64,000 bases of DNA from Seminavis robusta. Its lineage: Eukaryota > Bacillariophyta > Bacillariophyceae > Naviculales > Naviculaceae. This document shows, piece by piece, positions 52,328 through 63,909 of this stretch. The DNA is taken from positions 1-64,000 of the forward strand of contig CAICTM010000117.1 of NCBI GenBank assembly GCA_903772945.1. Reading direction: 5' to 3'. Numbering within the stretch: position 1 is the first letter of the stretch; each line of letters opens with the position of its first letter. The translations under genes were made by a program, and so were the position numbers. Under the pieces are notes generated by a model. That model was given only the letters and a program-made list of their open reading frames with translations, made no database searches and was not told where the DNA came from.

Positions 52328-55212
52328 TTAGTTACCTGGGCAAGCGTTGCAATCACATCCACAGAGATGAGTCCCATCACAGACTGTTGTGTTTGATTGC
52401 ACTTTGGAATAAGAGCAGGTCAATAATTTGCCCCAGCAATCAAATCTTTGCTCATACATTTTGTCACATAGTTGTTCAGGAATGCCGCCAGACAATGACG
52501 TGTTCTTGAGTACCAAGTTTTTCAAGCTTTCCAGAGCAAGTAGTTCTTTGGGCAGTGTGCCAGATAGAGCGGTATTTTGCAGCTCTAGATTCTTCAGGTT
52601 AGAGGCTAGACCAATTTCTGGAGGGATAGAACCTACAAACTGATTGTTGTTTAGTTGCAAGAAGTGCAGCTGTGTAAGTTTCGAAAAGAGAACTGGTGGT
52701 AGTGTGCCCTCCAACTGATTTGAGCTAACATCGATGTAGGTCAGGTCTGAGAAAAGCAAAGGTGCATTCTGATGGCATGAGTCAACTCAAGAATGATACA
52801 ATGCAACCTCACGTTTCTGAACTCACCAGTCAGTTCAAAGACCTCATGTGGCAAATTTCCAGAGATTGAGTTCCCATGCAAGTTCAGAAACGTCTGTTGA
52901 TATGGATATGCAAGATCAGTGGACTTGCATACCATATCCAATTTCAAAGTCAAATATGATTGCTCAGACCTTGCTTACCAGCTTTGTCAACTGCCCAAGC
53001 TCACTCGGGATAGTGCCCTGAACTATCCACTCCTTCAAAAAAAGGACGTTCAGTTCTGTCAGCTTGCCAAGTTCAGCTGTATCGCAAGGAGTCTAGAAAG
53101 TGAGTCCAAACAAAGACTCTTCCACCTGTCATGCTAGCATAAATCCTTACATGGAATTGACATTACTGTCCCGGCCCTTCGGCTTGATAGTGATAGCTGA
53201 CGAAGCTGTATTGTGTTGCTGATGAGTTCTTGTAGGATGTATTCAGTTTCCAGCCCACGGCACTCCTCAATTGCTAGCATCTGCAGACCAGGCAATTTGT
53301 AAAGTTCACCAGGTACGGAACCTAGAATGAATGACAGTATCAGGTTTCCAAGATTAATCTGCTGACCAAACCGAAACAAAGCACACATACCTGTTAGATC
53401 AGTTCTTGCCAAATTTAATGCTGATAAGTTGCGCAGTTGTCCAATCTCAGCAGGAATATGCCCATGAATAGGTGTCATATGAAAGTGAAGCAACTGAAGA
53501 CTCTGCAGTTGACCCAACTCGGTTGGAAAGGAGCCATCAATGTTTGTTGCACTCAAAACTAATTGAGTCAATTTTATCAACAGTCCAACCACAGTTGGGA
53601 TGGTTCCCTTGAGTTCCAATTGCCGATTCAATTCGATTGACTGCAAGCTTTTCCCCAGCAAGGAAATCTCCGGAGGAATCGTTCCTTCCATGCTATTGGC
53701 ATCCCAAAATGCCAGTGCCTTGATTTCCCCATTGGCATTGCAGTTCACTTCTGGAGACAAATTTTGGCCCATGTCTACTGGTATTTGTTCCCAATAGCAT
53801 TCATTGGTCTCCCAGTCCAACCATCCTTGCTTCTTCACCCAATAGTCTCCTCTTGTAGAATAGTAGAATGTGGCCAGAGCAAATCTTTGTTTTAGTCTCC
53901 AGTTTGGTAGATCCTGAAGAGTGGAAGTTTCATTGTTGATGTTTTGGATCAGCCATTGATAGGCCTTGGACTGAGGAGACTGTGCTCGTTCCATAGCTGA
54001 TAGGGTATAGTCTGGTAGTGATTCCAAAAAGGTTGCTGGTGCCATTGTTGGCATTGTTGTCAGTCGTGGAGTGCTTGGAGGCATTTCAATGGAAGTTGGT
54101 TGACTGGAGTTGCTGCTGGTGTGTCCTGCCTCGGACACTGCCAAAAATATCAGGAGTACTACAATCACTGCCAAGAGGACCACATTGACTTCCAATGAAA
54201 GGACTCGAAGTAACCTTTGCCTCCAGTACTCCTTTGATCTCTGGTTGGGTATTCTGGGCTCTGTACCAGTACTCTCCAACAAGTGAGTTTCTTGATTGTC
54301 CATTTCCACAACAGCTGCATCAATGACATCAGTCTGTAGATTGCTTGCTGTATGGTCTCCGTCATGATGGACGCCAAAAGAATTTGGATTCCTCGAAAAG
54401 CCCCCATAAACATGCTGGGCCCCAGGGACACTTGTCGGTGCCGGTACTGTCGTTGTAGGGAGCGGTGGTGGGAGAGATACAACATCGTCAAATATCGGAG
54501 GCAGCAGATTCAAGGGGTACGGGTGTGTGGTTGTGTTTCCTTGTTCCAGTTTGGGAATCGTGATGGTTGTAATCCTTGAGTCCTTTTCCATCATAAGTTC
54601 TGCCTCGATTGCGTCCCCTTTTATAAGTTGTTCTGAGTTTTCTCCACTGCCGTCATTTTGATTGATTGTTTTGCTGGCATGACAACCACCGGTACCAGAC
54701 AAACCACTATAAACATGATCAAGAACCTGCACTGAGTTCTCTCCACTGGATGTTTCAATATTGCTGTAGTCATTTTGATTTGTTGTGTTGTTGCCCGAAT
54801 AACCTCCGGCACTTGAAGAAAATCCATTGGCCCCAGGACCATTTGTTGTCGGTGGCAGCTGGGTTTCTGGAGGCAGCCGTGGGAAGTTTCCTGATGACAT
54901 TGATGGGAGGAGACCATCCTGAGGCGCTAATGTTGATGCCATTGTGTATTCATGTTCCCTGGTGGTGGTGGTGGACTGCCCCAAGATGCCTCGAAGTTCC
55001 ATATCTTGAGGCACAGGAGGCACTTCTTGTTGTGATTCTGGCATTGCCGGCATTACCGGTACCACAGGTGGGCCAGTCAGGTTCCGCCCTGCGCATGCCA
55101 CAGAATTTTCGTTTTGCGGTAGGGAACCAGAGGAGGAATTGTAGTTGTTGCTGCTGCTACCCATACAAATCATCTCTAAATCAGAGAAAACCGCGGTAAC
55201 CTGGGTGTCCAT
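52328..55212 (-). CDS. LRR transmembrane receptor-like protein, second intact copy, five exons
   Basis: The exons are 55,212-53,391, 53,321-53,151, 53,076-52,979, 52,893-52,827 and 52,746-52,328, giving 858 residues. Exons 2, 3 and 4 are 171, 98 and 67 nt, identical in length and phase to the 3.7-6.3 kb gene. The N-terminal region is longer (about 340 residues, Gly/Ser/Asn/Pro-rich) and diverged. The membrane helix (-V-V-L-L-A-V-I-V-V-L-L-I-F-), the cap (A-L-A-T-F-Y-Y-S-T-R-G-D-Y-W) and the LRRs are conserved. The protein ends C-G-C-D-C-N-A-C-P. The first intron (69 nt) has no stop and keeps frame, so its retention would add 23 residues. As in the paralogue there is no cytoplasmic kinase, and a surface binding role is inferred. 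Confidence 0.88.
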
Positions 55213-55458
55213 GTCAAGGAAATCTCCCCCTGCCTGTCGGATTCGATTCGCAGCTTACTTATTTCGTGCTTGCCACGTTGATCCCTACCTCTGTGTGTGC
55301 GGTAGTTTTGCTTGTGCTCGAATTCATGACGCTTATTAATGAGCTCCTCTCTCAACAAGTTTCCTTTCTCATGCTACAGTCGCAAACAACGACTGGCAGC
55401 CAGAATACAATCCTCGTCTCTGCGCAGCCAGCTCAATGTTTTGCAGGGTGAGGGAGGG

Positions 55459-55479
55459 NNNNNNNNNNNNNNNNNNNNN
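55459..55479. other. Assembly gap of 21 N
   Basis: A run of undetermined bases. The true gap length is unknown, and the order of the two sides depends on scaffolding. Confidence 1.
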
Positions 55480-55499
55480 CTCAACCCCTTTAATGCTAT

Positions 55500-55549
55500 T
55501 TCCTATTTCCTATTTCCTATTTTCTATTTCCTATTTCCTATTTCCTATT
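55500..55549 (+). repeat. (TCCTATT)n microsatellite next to the gap
   Basis: About seven copies of TCCTATT, one of them TTCTATT, directly follow the assembly gap. Such a repeat may be the reason why the assembly broke here. Confidence 0.9.
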
Positions 55550-55749
55550 CCGGTGAAGCCAAAGTATAAGGATAGAGATAGTCATAAGCCAACAAAACTG
55601 AACATTGATGGTTCAATACAAGTTAAGGGTAGGAATAAATCAATAATATTTAAGGTTAGTGCAATCATCACAACAGCACAATAAGCCAGCAGGAGCTGTA
55701 AAAGTTAGAGTTACAATAAGGGAATGGCAGCTGGTAAATTATAGAGTAG

Positions 55750-55880
55750 CGGGCGGCAACACACGACGTAGTCGGGTGTTGTCGCCAGGGCTAGCTTAAT
55801 AAAGAAGGTTGCAATGAGGGAATGAATGATACCGGGCGGCAACACACGACGTAGTCGGGCGTTGTCGCCAGGGCTAGCTT
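55750..55880 (+). repeat. Two copies of a 48-bp hairpin-forming repeat
   Basis: Copies at 55,750-55,797 and 55,833-55,880 differ at one base of 48. Each contains a stem: ggcggcaacacacgac pairs with gtcgggtgttgtcgcc around a GTA loop (14 of 16 Watson-Crick pairs plus one G-T). The bases in front of both (ttacaataagggaatg against ttgcaatgagggaatg) are also alike, so the unit is a diverged tandem duplication of about 83 bp. Confidence 0.85.
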
Positions 55881-56976
55881 GAAAGATGGTGCAATCCGAA
55901 CATAATCCTCCTTCTTCTATCTGTCTTTCTGCCGAGGTATCGCAGCTCCCGCTGACTTATTTTTATGACTCGGTCTCGCTCTCTCGCTTCTTGCTGCACG
56001 TGACATGGATCCGTTCTTTACCTTTAGAAAGATGTGATCTGTTTTCAAAGGCTTAACAAAATTATTCCACAGCCGTAGTATTTACTATTAGTAGACCCTA
56101 CTACAGTACCGGTACGGTAGCATTAAATTCGAGAAAGTAAGTAGTCTACGGTACGGCGACTGTTTGGTTCCACGCAGTGGAATCAAGACCCTCCGCTGGG
56201 CTCTTGGGTTTTTGAACCAACGGAGTGCCTTTACGAAGACCAAGCTGGATTAAAACAGGGTCTCCATGCTCAATTCGCTCCATTGGTTTTGTGTGGAGCA
56301 TACGGTACGTGGATGACGTGCAATCTGTGCTTGAACATGTGTGCTGCTGCGCTTGAAAGCGTGTGTTGTTTTGGCAGTTTTGTTTTATGGTTCTGAATGG
56401 TTGATAGACAGAATAATAGAATAGAATAGCATAGAATAGAATTGGATCAGCAGTCCAGTGGTTGCTATTAAAATACCGTACTGGTATTGTTTGGGAAGAC
56501 AGGAGTGCTGCAATTCCAGAGCGAACGTGGTGCCACCACTAAGTCAAAACACTCGGCTCATTTGCTTTTGCGTTGCCAGGAAAATACTTGTAGATAAGCT
56601 AAACTAGCTAGACTAACGGCATGGATAGTTGCACAACTATTACTCTTGACGAACTATCCTCCTTTGTGTTGTCTCGAGATCAAGCTACGTACCGTAGGTA
56701 GCTACGTTCCGTGGCCTTTGAATAGTGACTCAACAGTCACGATCTTTTTTGACAAGGGCGACAATGGCACATCTCGATCGACGAGGCATGAGCACTCTTC
56801 CGCTTCCGCAACCGCACCGATACATACCAGTACTGTACAGTACCTCAATAGAGGAGGAAGGAGGGTACAGATACAGACTCTGACGATCGTATCAATCAGG
56901 CTATTTGAGTTGTGTGGGGAATAGGCAGTGAGAAAGAAAGACAAACGATCAAACGAGTGAGTGAGAAAAACCAACG

Positions 56977-59900
56977 ATGGACCGTCGTCCCAGCATGGAT
57001 CCTCCCGAAACGGGGAATGATCCACCTGCCAACGTTGCCAACCATGCAGCAGTGGCTCCATCGGCAGTGTCTCGAGATCCTCCCGCAGATGTCGTGGAGA
57101 TTGTCGAGATTCCGAGCGACGATGACGAAGAAGTCAAGGTGGTCACCGTGGCAGCTCCAGCAGTAGCAGCTGCTCCCATACAGCAACAGCAACAACAATC
57201 ACCCAAGGAGGAGACGAAGTCCAACACTGGTGATGCTCTCGAGAAAAAAGAAAAAGACGAGAAACCAGAGCCGCCTGAAGAAAAGGAGACCGAGCTAAAG
57301 AAAAAAGAGGATGTGCCGACAGAGACCCCACCGACAGCTTCCACGGAAACAGAGGGCGCTACTACCACAAATACAACTTCAGAGACGACGGACGGAAAGC
57401 AACAAGATCCCAAAGCATCCGATGCTGCCATCACCACCACCACCACTGGTACTAAGACTGCTGCAGATCCACCCGCCGTGGTGGTTGGACAGCAAGTAGA
57501 AGAGAAAGAGGAAAACGCCAAAGATGCACCACCATCAACCAGTGCAAATGGTGATACAACATCGGCCGAAACACAGGAGAATCAAGACAAATCTTCCAAC
57601 AACAACAACCAAAATTCTCTCTCTGATGCTGCCGTTAGTACCAGTGAAGAACAGCCACCCAAAGACGCGGAACAGAAAACTTCCACACAGTCTCCAGATG
57701 CGGCTGTTCCTGTTCCTGTTCCAGCTACGGGCAATGGTGACAAACCCGCCGATGATTTGGACAAGACACCATCTGCAGATGACGGTCCAGTCCAACCAGT
57801 TGCGGACGACAACAAGAACAAGAACAACGACAACAATAAGAATGAAACCAGTGGCAATACTTCGACAACAAGCGAACCAAACATCCCAGCTCCTGCCACC
57901 AGTCAAACATCCACATCCGTGCCGATCAGTTCGGATAAAAAAGAAGCACTTGATCCCCCCGACAAATCTAGCGTCCCAAACGTCACAGAGACGACAACTA
58001 CATCATCCCCAGCTGGGATCACAACAGCGGCTCCAGTTGACAGCAGTAGCAAGGAGGAGAAACAACCTGCCAATAATGAAAGTAGCAGCAGCAGCAAAGC
58101 GACGGTCGAGCAGAATCAATCACCACCCGCCAACGAAACGACGGAGAAGGAGGAAGATGTGGTCATGGTGGATGCCAGTAATAGCACTAGTCAAGCTGCA
58201 AAGACGAACGAGGACGAACCCAACAGTAAAGAGGGCGAAACAAAAACGTCACCACCACCACAGAAACAACCAGAAACAGAAACAGCTGCAACGAACAAGG
58301 ACAATGTCGCTAAAGAGGCGGAGTTTGTGGTGAAACCTGCAGAAAAAACTCAACAACAACAATCCACACAGCAACAGTCCGAGTCTTCGGCAACTCCGAC
58401 AACAGCACCGCCCGTGGCACTGCCCGTCGCTGTTGCTGCCAGTAACGACAGTGCCGAGAAGACAGAGGCAACAGAAGCAAAGGAAGCAGCTGCAGCAAAG
58501 TCAGCGGAACCCATGGAGATTGATGCAGACGAAAATACAAAGGAGTCAATGTCCAGCCAAGCGCAACCCGTCGAGGAGTCAACGCCCATTGCGTCGACTG
58601 CCGTGGAAGACTCCAATTCTGGAGATACCAACACCCCTGCTGCAGCAACAACTACTACTACTGATGCGGTCGCCAACAATGCTGTACAGGAAGAAGATGA
58701 GGAAGATGCGGTCTTTTTCCCCGATGCCTTTCCCACCCGAAAGAGGCGGCAGAAAGCAAAGCGCGCCAAGGCACAAAAGAAATTCAAAATCAACATTCGG
58801 TCGGTCACACCACCCGAAAGTCCCGTAAAGATTGAGAATACCAGTAGCCAGAAAGCAGACATGGCTCCATCCAATGTAGTATCGTCGGGAGGACATCCCG
58901 ATGCGATTTCGTCCGAATTCAATTCCATGGCGGACGATTTTAGTTGTCCTGTCGACGACGACAACAACGACTATGATCGAAAAAGAATGGATCAGGAATT
59001 GGAGGATTCTCTGTGCTTCTTTCAGGAGACTCATGAAGAGCAAGATCCCTCCTACATTGAATTCATTGTCGAGCGGGAAGACAAGGTGCTAAAGAAGAAA
59101 CTCGCACAGTTGGAAGCCGAAGATGCCGCGGGACGCAAAGACATTGATGTCGCCATTGGGGAACAATCCAAGGAAAAACAACTCCTGACCAATCGGAACA
59201 TTGAAAAGTACCAGCAAAAGGCCGCACAGGAAGAAAAACGAGACATCCAGCGACTCATGCAGCTATACAATGAAAAAATGAACAACAACAATGCTCGGAT
59301 TCAACAGGGGATCAAGATTTTGACAGAGCGACATCACAAGGAAACGCAGCGAAAGGCACAAGAACACCGAGCGCGGTTTCAGAATCAAACGCAAGCACCT
59401 CAAGCACAGCACGCATGGCAAATGATTCAGCAACAGCTCCATCGGAAACAGCATCAGCAAATGGCCGAGTTTCGTCAAAAGGGTGAGGAAATTAAAAAGA
59501 AGAGCGAAAACGATTTCAAAGCTCAGCAGGAAAAACTGCGTGCCAACTACCAACACAAATTGCAAGAGATTGAAGCGAGCAAACGCAAGGTTTATGCCAA
59601 GATTTACACTGGGTTTCAGAACTTGCGACAGCGGTATGTGAAACGGCACATGCAGAAAATTACGAAAAAGAAGGAGTTGCTGATTCAGCAAGCCAACGAA
59701 GCCAAAGAAAACCTGCGACGCAAATGTTCGCCTACTCCATTTGCCACCCCGAGTTCGTCTGCTGCGGGGAAGAAGAGGAGCTCCGATCCTGCCACTTCGG
59801 CGCATGACGCTGCGAAGAAGAAGATGGAAGAGAAAGAGGAGCTGCGATCGCCGTCACCCATCAAATCCAATTTGGACTGGAAAAAGGACGAGGGCCTAGC

Positions 59901-62900
59901 TGATCAGGAGGAAGTGTCGGGTGGTTCAGCTCGACACAAGCAACGCAAATCGATCTTTAGTCAACTTAGCAAGCAGTTGTCTGTCGAAATCCACAACGAA
60001 GGCTTGTGGATCTCAGTCTACGCCGATAAGAATGCAACCAAGGACGGCGAGGGGGGCGGAAACACGGAGGATGCCAGCAGTCGGAGCAATACAACTCGAA
60101 ATAGTGATAAAGCGAAAAACTCGGGGAACAAGAGCGGGGATGGTGACAAGAAAAACGATAAGGACAAGTCGACCGATGGTAAGGAAATCGATAAGACTCA
60201 AGAAAAATTCATTCCCTGGGGCGTCGAGGCGCACACAATTCTCCACTCAATCGTTTGCGGGGAAGTGCCCCGTGGCTATCATTACATGGATAAGAGTGCT
60301 CCCGATTTTGGGGATTCTCTGTCCGCGCAAGGAGGTCACGTGCGTTGTGTTGTGACGGATCTAAGGACCAATGAAAATACTGCGTCGGCTCAGCGAGCTG
60401 CATCTATTCGGGAACAAGAAGATGCGAGTCTTCAACAGCTGGAGAAAAAAATCGTCGAGCTGTCCTCCTTGGCAAGTGAGGCCGAGACAACCTTGAGCAG
60501 GGCGGAAAACGAAGAGAAAGAAGCAAAAGCGGCGGTCGACACTGGAGCTGCTGAACTCGAGAAGGCCAAACAGATTCAGTTGGACTTTCGGACCAAATTC
60601 GCCAACTATCTTGGCCCTGGTAAGTAGCATCCGTGGTCGCTAATTGCGTCCACTCGTTAGTCCTGACAGATGATCTTGAAATTGCAGATGGAAACCCGCT
60701 GCCAACGGCCAACCCGGGTGACAGGTATGTGTTCAGTGGACCCTCGTATCGTTTCGTTTCCATAAGCTCATTGATGACCAACGCTAACCTCCATTTAGAA
60801 ATGAACTTGCAAAGGCGATCGTACGGTACAAGACGAACCTCGAGGCAGCTGCCAATCGACACAAGACTGCAACAAGCAACTACGGCGAAGCACGCACTCG
60901 TACACAGAAAATGCAACAGGTATGTCCGGGAATTTGTGCGTTGCTCTCATCAAGATTTGTATCACGATGCAGCCTGCCGCTCACATGTTGCATTTCCTGC
61001 ATTCCCAGTTGGCCAAGCATTCACAAAAGGCTGTCGCCGTTGCCACGAATGTGTTGAAGAAGAAAAAGGCCACCTTAGAACCTAGGAGCAAGGGGAGAGC
61101 TAAGCTCTCCGAGGCGGCTGAAAATGAGCGTGCCGCCGGTAGAGTGAAAGATGTCATTGCATCGTTGCATAAGACAGCTGAAAAGCGACGAGAACAACTG
61201 AATCAGAAGAGACTCAATAATGCCAGCAGCACATGGGTTCAAGCGTTACTGCCGGGCATTCCGGGACCTCTAAAGAAAAGTCTCTGGCATAAGATGCACC
61301 GGCGACGACAACAGATCGTTCTCCGGCCTTCGCTCGAATCTTTGACGTTGGATCTTCGTGAGTCTGTAGCAAAAGCAATGAAAGCAACTCCTTCGTCAAA
61401 GAAGCAACACGTCGATTTGGAGGAGGATCAACAGAGAGCCGAGCAGTTGTTTTGCCTTGCCATGTACCCAGTGGCTCCAGATCCTCCATTGCCAGCAGTG
61501 CCTCCCTCAGGCTCGTCTTCAGCAGCGTGGGCAGAGCCAGGTAAGCAAACATGATGTTCTTTGTGTCTGCGGTTTGATCGTGGTCTGCCCTGGACGCGAT
61601 CTTATGCATCCATTGTTGCTTGGCAATCAAAGGTTGGCACTTGCGTCTGGATGCCCCTAAGGAAGAGAAAACTTCCCATATCTTGCCGTGTGCTCCATCG
61701 TTTCCTATATTCAGCAAGAACCTTGCCGAGATGACTTCCACACCGGGTCGCCAAGCTGCGGCCTTCAGCCGAACGTCGCACTTGCGCAGTCTTGCCTCGC
61801 AGTTGTCTTCCGTCGCTACGGCCACGAGTCTCGCGGAAACCAATCCTTCGGCACCATCAGAAGGTAATGTTTGGCAGCAGTTGCGGCGATCGAGAGTCGA
61901 GTCCATTCCGTCACCTGACCTATATTCTGCCCTTCGCCTCTTCTCCGCTATTCGTAGTATCGTTGGCTGAAGGAGACCCACTGAATATATCTCCCGATGC
62001 CATGATGGTCGGCTATTCGTTTCATCTCCCCCCACCTCCCAAACAAACCACAGCGAAACGCAAGTCAACTACTTCTGCATCTACGGTCAAGGAAAACGCT
62101 GCCGAAGTGGCTGCTGAAGCCGCCGCCAAGAGCAAACAGGAAACCACCTCTTTGTCTTCGGCTGCCGCTTCCAAGACTACGGATCAATCTGCTAGCAGTG
62201 CGGGAGCCACTGGGGCTGGAGCTGAGAAGAAAAAGCCGGAAACCAAGCGACGACGAACTTCCAAGACTACGGCTGCGAATCCTTCACCTCGGGCCCGAAA
62301 AGGGAGCAAAACTGATGCAGCAACGAAGCGAGCTGCTGCTGCCGTTCAACCGCCTCCTCCGATGGCCCGCACTCCGTCGTCCTCGTATGCCAGGCAACCA
62401 ACTCCCGCTGCAGCTGCTGCTGCCCCGCCGGCCACGTATGCCAGGCAACCAGCTCCCACTGCGGCTGCTGCTGCACCGTCGTCGACGTATGCCAGACAAC
62501 CAACTCCCACGGCGGCTGCTGCTGCCGCCGCCGCAGCTCAATACAATCAATACATGAAACATTCACCTCCGCAAGGTCAACAGGCACCGCCCCAACAGCA
62601 GCCAAATTACCAATTAATGCAGCAGCAGCAGCAGCAACAGGCTTCCCGTCAAGCTCCACAGTATGGAAGCCCCCAGCAAGCACATCAGCTAGCTCAGCTT
62701 CGTATGATGCAGCAGCAGCAGCAACAACAGCAGGGACAACGTGCCGTAGGCTATCCTCCTCAACCTGGACCACCTCAACGTGGTGCCAGCCAGGCCATGG
62801 CACCCCAGCCGTTTTTCAATCCGATGGCTCCTGCTCCCGGCGGACAACCGTATCAACCGATGCCGATGCAAGGGATGCAGCAAATGCCTCCCATGGGCCA

Positions 62901-63064
62901 ACCTGGAATGCCTCATCATTTGCAACAGCAGCATCAGCAGCAACAACAACAAAATCGCAAACCAGGTAAGGATCCAAAACAACACGAAACGTGACGATTT
63001 GAGATCTTTTGTCGTTTCTAACCTACCTATTACTCTCTCTTCCTGTCTTGGCACAGGTTACTAG
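56977..63064 (+). CDS. Large nuclear-type coiled-coil and polyQ protein, seven exons
   Basis: The exons are 56,977-60,619, 60,688-60,724, 60,799-60,919, 60,973-61,540, 61,633-61,863, 61,958-62,965 and 63,057-63,064, all GT-AG and in phase, giving 1,871 residues. The first 580 residues are Thr/Ser/Glu/Pro-rich disorder. A basic motif follows (-R-K-R-R-Q-K-A-K-R-A-K-A-Q-K-K-), then long charged coiled coils (about 680-930), a conserved-looking block (-N-E-G-L-W-I-S-V-Y-A-, -I-P-W-G-V-E-A-H-T-I-L-H-S-I-V-), more coiled coil, an Arg/Lys-rich helical region, and a Q/P/A-rich end with Y-A-R-Q-P-x-P-x-A-A-A-A-A repeated three times and polyQ runs. The last exon has 8 nt and adds only G-Y before the stop. 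I know no family. A chromatin or transcription scaffold is an inference from composition. Confidence 0.72.
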
Positions 63065-63450
63065 CTAGCTATGCAATACGGCAGCTAGAAGAGAATGGAT
63101 TTGAATGCTCGAGTCGAGTCGTCTCGAGCGCGGCAACCGGCATGAATTCAGCGAACATTACACTCTCTAGCTGGCTAGCTGCTGACAGCAAATAGGTTTT
63201 CTACGAAATTCAGAATCAGTGTTCAATTGTCATCCTACTAGTACTAATCGCTTTAACCTGTGGTATGATCTGAATCAATCATAATAGCTTTTAACCATTT
63301 ACTACTACGTGTCTTCCACTACCTCAACACCAACTCACGTCACATTTCCTTTCCAGTTGATTGTTTTTAAAAAGTCACGTTTCCTCTGTCATCCGGTTGA
63401 TTGATATTATTCTTTCTCCTAACATTTTTGCTCGAAATTCAATCGTAGAT
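63065..63450. other. Convergent 3' spacer
   Basis: Between the 3' ends of the nuclear-type gene and the CHCH gene. CTAGCTAGC and GCTAGCTGCT palindromic words occur near 63,062-63,184. No gene is visible. Confidence 0.45.
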
Positions 63451-63909
63451 TTAGTTGAATGACATTTGATTATCACTGCGCTGACATGCCTGAAGCTGTT
63501 CGTAAAGGAACGAGCACGACTGCTGATCTCCCTTGTTGATTTGAAGGCATTCGTAGAACATTTGTTTATCATTGGCACAAGCACCCATCAATTGTGGTTG
63601 CTGCTGCGTCATCATGGACTGTTGCTGTTCCTGTTCGACCGGAGCGCCTTCGCCACCGCCTCCCATGCTTCCAGCCACGGCACCGACGGCACGATGGGCA
63701 ATGGCGGAACCAGTTCCAAAGGCCATTCCCTGTGCAATGGTGGATCCAATCCCAGACAGCATGCCGCCGCCAGCAGCGGGTGCCTGCATGGGAGCAGGAG
63801 TGCTAGTAGATGCATTACGGGCAGGAGGAGCTGCGGCAGGACGACGAGCAGGAGCTGGAGCCGCACGGCGACTGCCAAGACCACCACCACCACCGCCACG
63901 ACGAGATCG
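63451..63909 (-). CDS. CHCHD2/MIX17-type twin CX9C mitochondrial protein, partial
   Basis: The last exon (152 residues) of a gene whose start lies beyond the right edge. It begins after an acceptor (ttgatag) at 63,910-63,912 with an Arg/Gly-rich stretch and R-R-A-A-P-A-P-A-R-R-P-A-A-A-P-. A Gly/Ala-rich hydrophobic segment follows (-G-S-T-I-A-Q-G-M-A-F-G-T-G-S-A-I-A-H-R-A-V-), then the CHCH domain with two CX9C pairs: C-A-N-D-K-Q-M-F-Y-E-C and C-S-F-L-Y-E-Q-L-Q-A-C. Family members are imported by the MIA40 disulfide relay and act in the intermembrane space in respiratory chain upkeep, with a nuclear role described in animals. The stop is TAA at 63,451-63,453. The frame is clean. Confidence 0.88.
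   Translation of the reverse strand, partial: RSRRGGGGGGLGSRRAAPAPARRPAAAPPARNASTSTPAPMQAPAAGGGMLSGIGSTIAQGMAFGTGSAIAHRAVGAVAGSMGGGGEGAPVEQEQQQSMMTQQQPQLMGACANDKQMFYECLQINKGDQQSCSFLYEQLQACQRSDNQMSFN

Larger units (their letters stand above)
55480..56976. other. Gene-poor stretch right of the gap, with short repeats
   Basis: It holds a heptanucleotide microsatellite, a pair of hairpin-forming repeats, a GTACCGGTAC site at 56,106-56,115 and an (AATAG)-like microsatellite at about 56,408-56,440. No gene is supported. The last 200 bases should contain the promoter of the 57-63 kb gene. The left part is A-rich and unlike its surroundings. Confidence 0.5.

Noticed and set aside
53322-53390. Reading the second LRR gene straight through its first intron as exon
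   Set aside because: The frame is open, but a GTATGT donor, a TTCTAG acceptor and the exact match of the following exon length (171 nt) with the paralogue support an intron.
55480-55890. Possible mobile element right of the gap
   Set aside because: Only a microsatellite and two hairpin repeats are visible, without a protein, terminal repeats or target duplication; kept as repeats only.
57143-58967. Antisense and shifted frames of up to 269 codons inside the large nuclear-type gene
   Set aside because: They follow from Thr/Ser/Gln-rich low complexity of the sense frame; phase-consistent splicing downstream supports only the sense frame.
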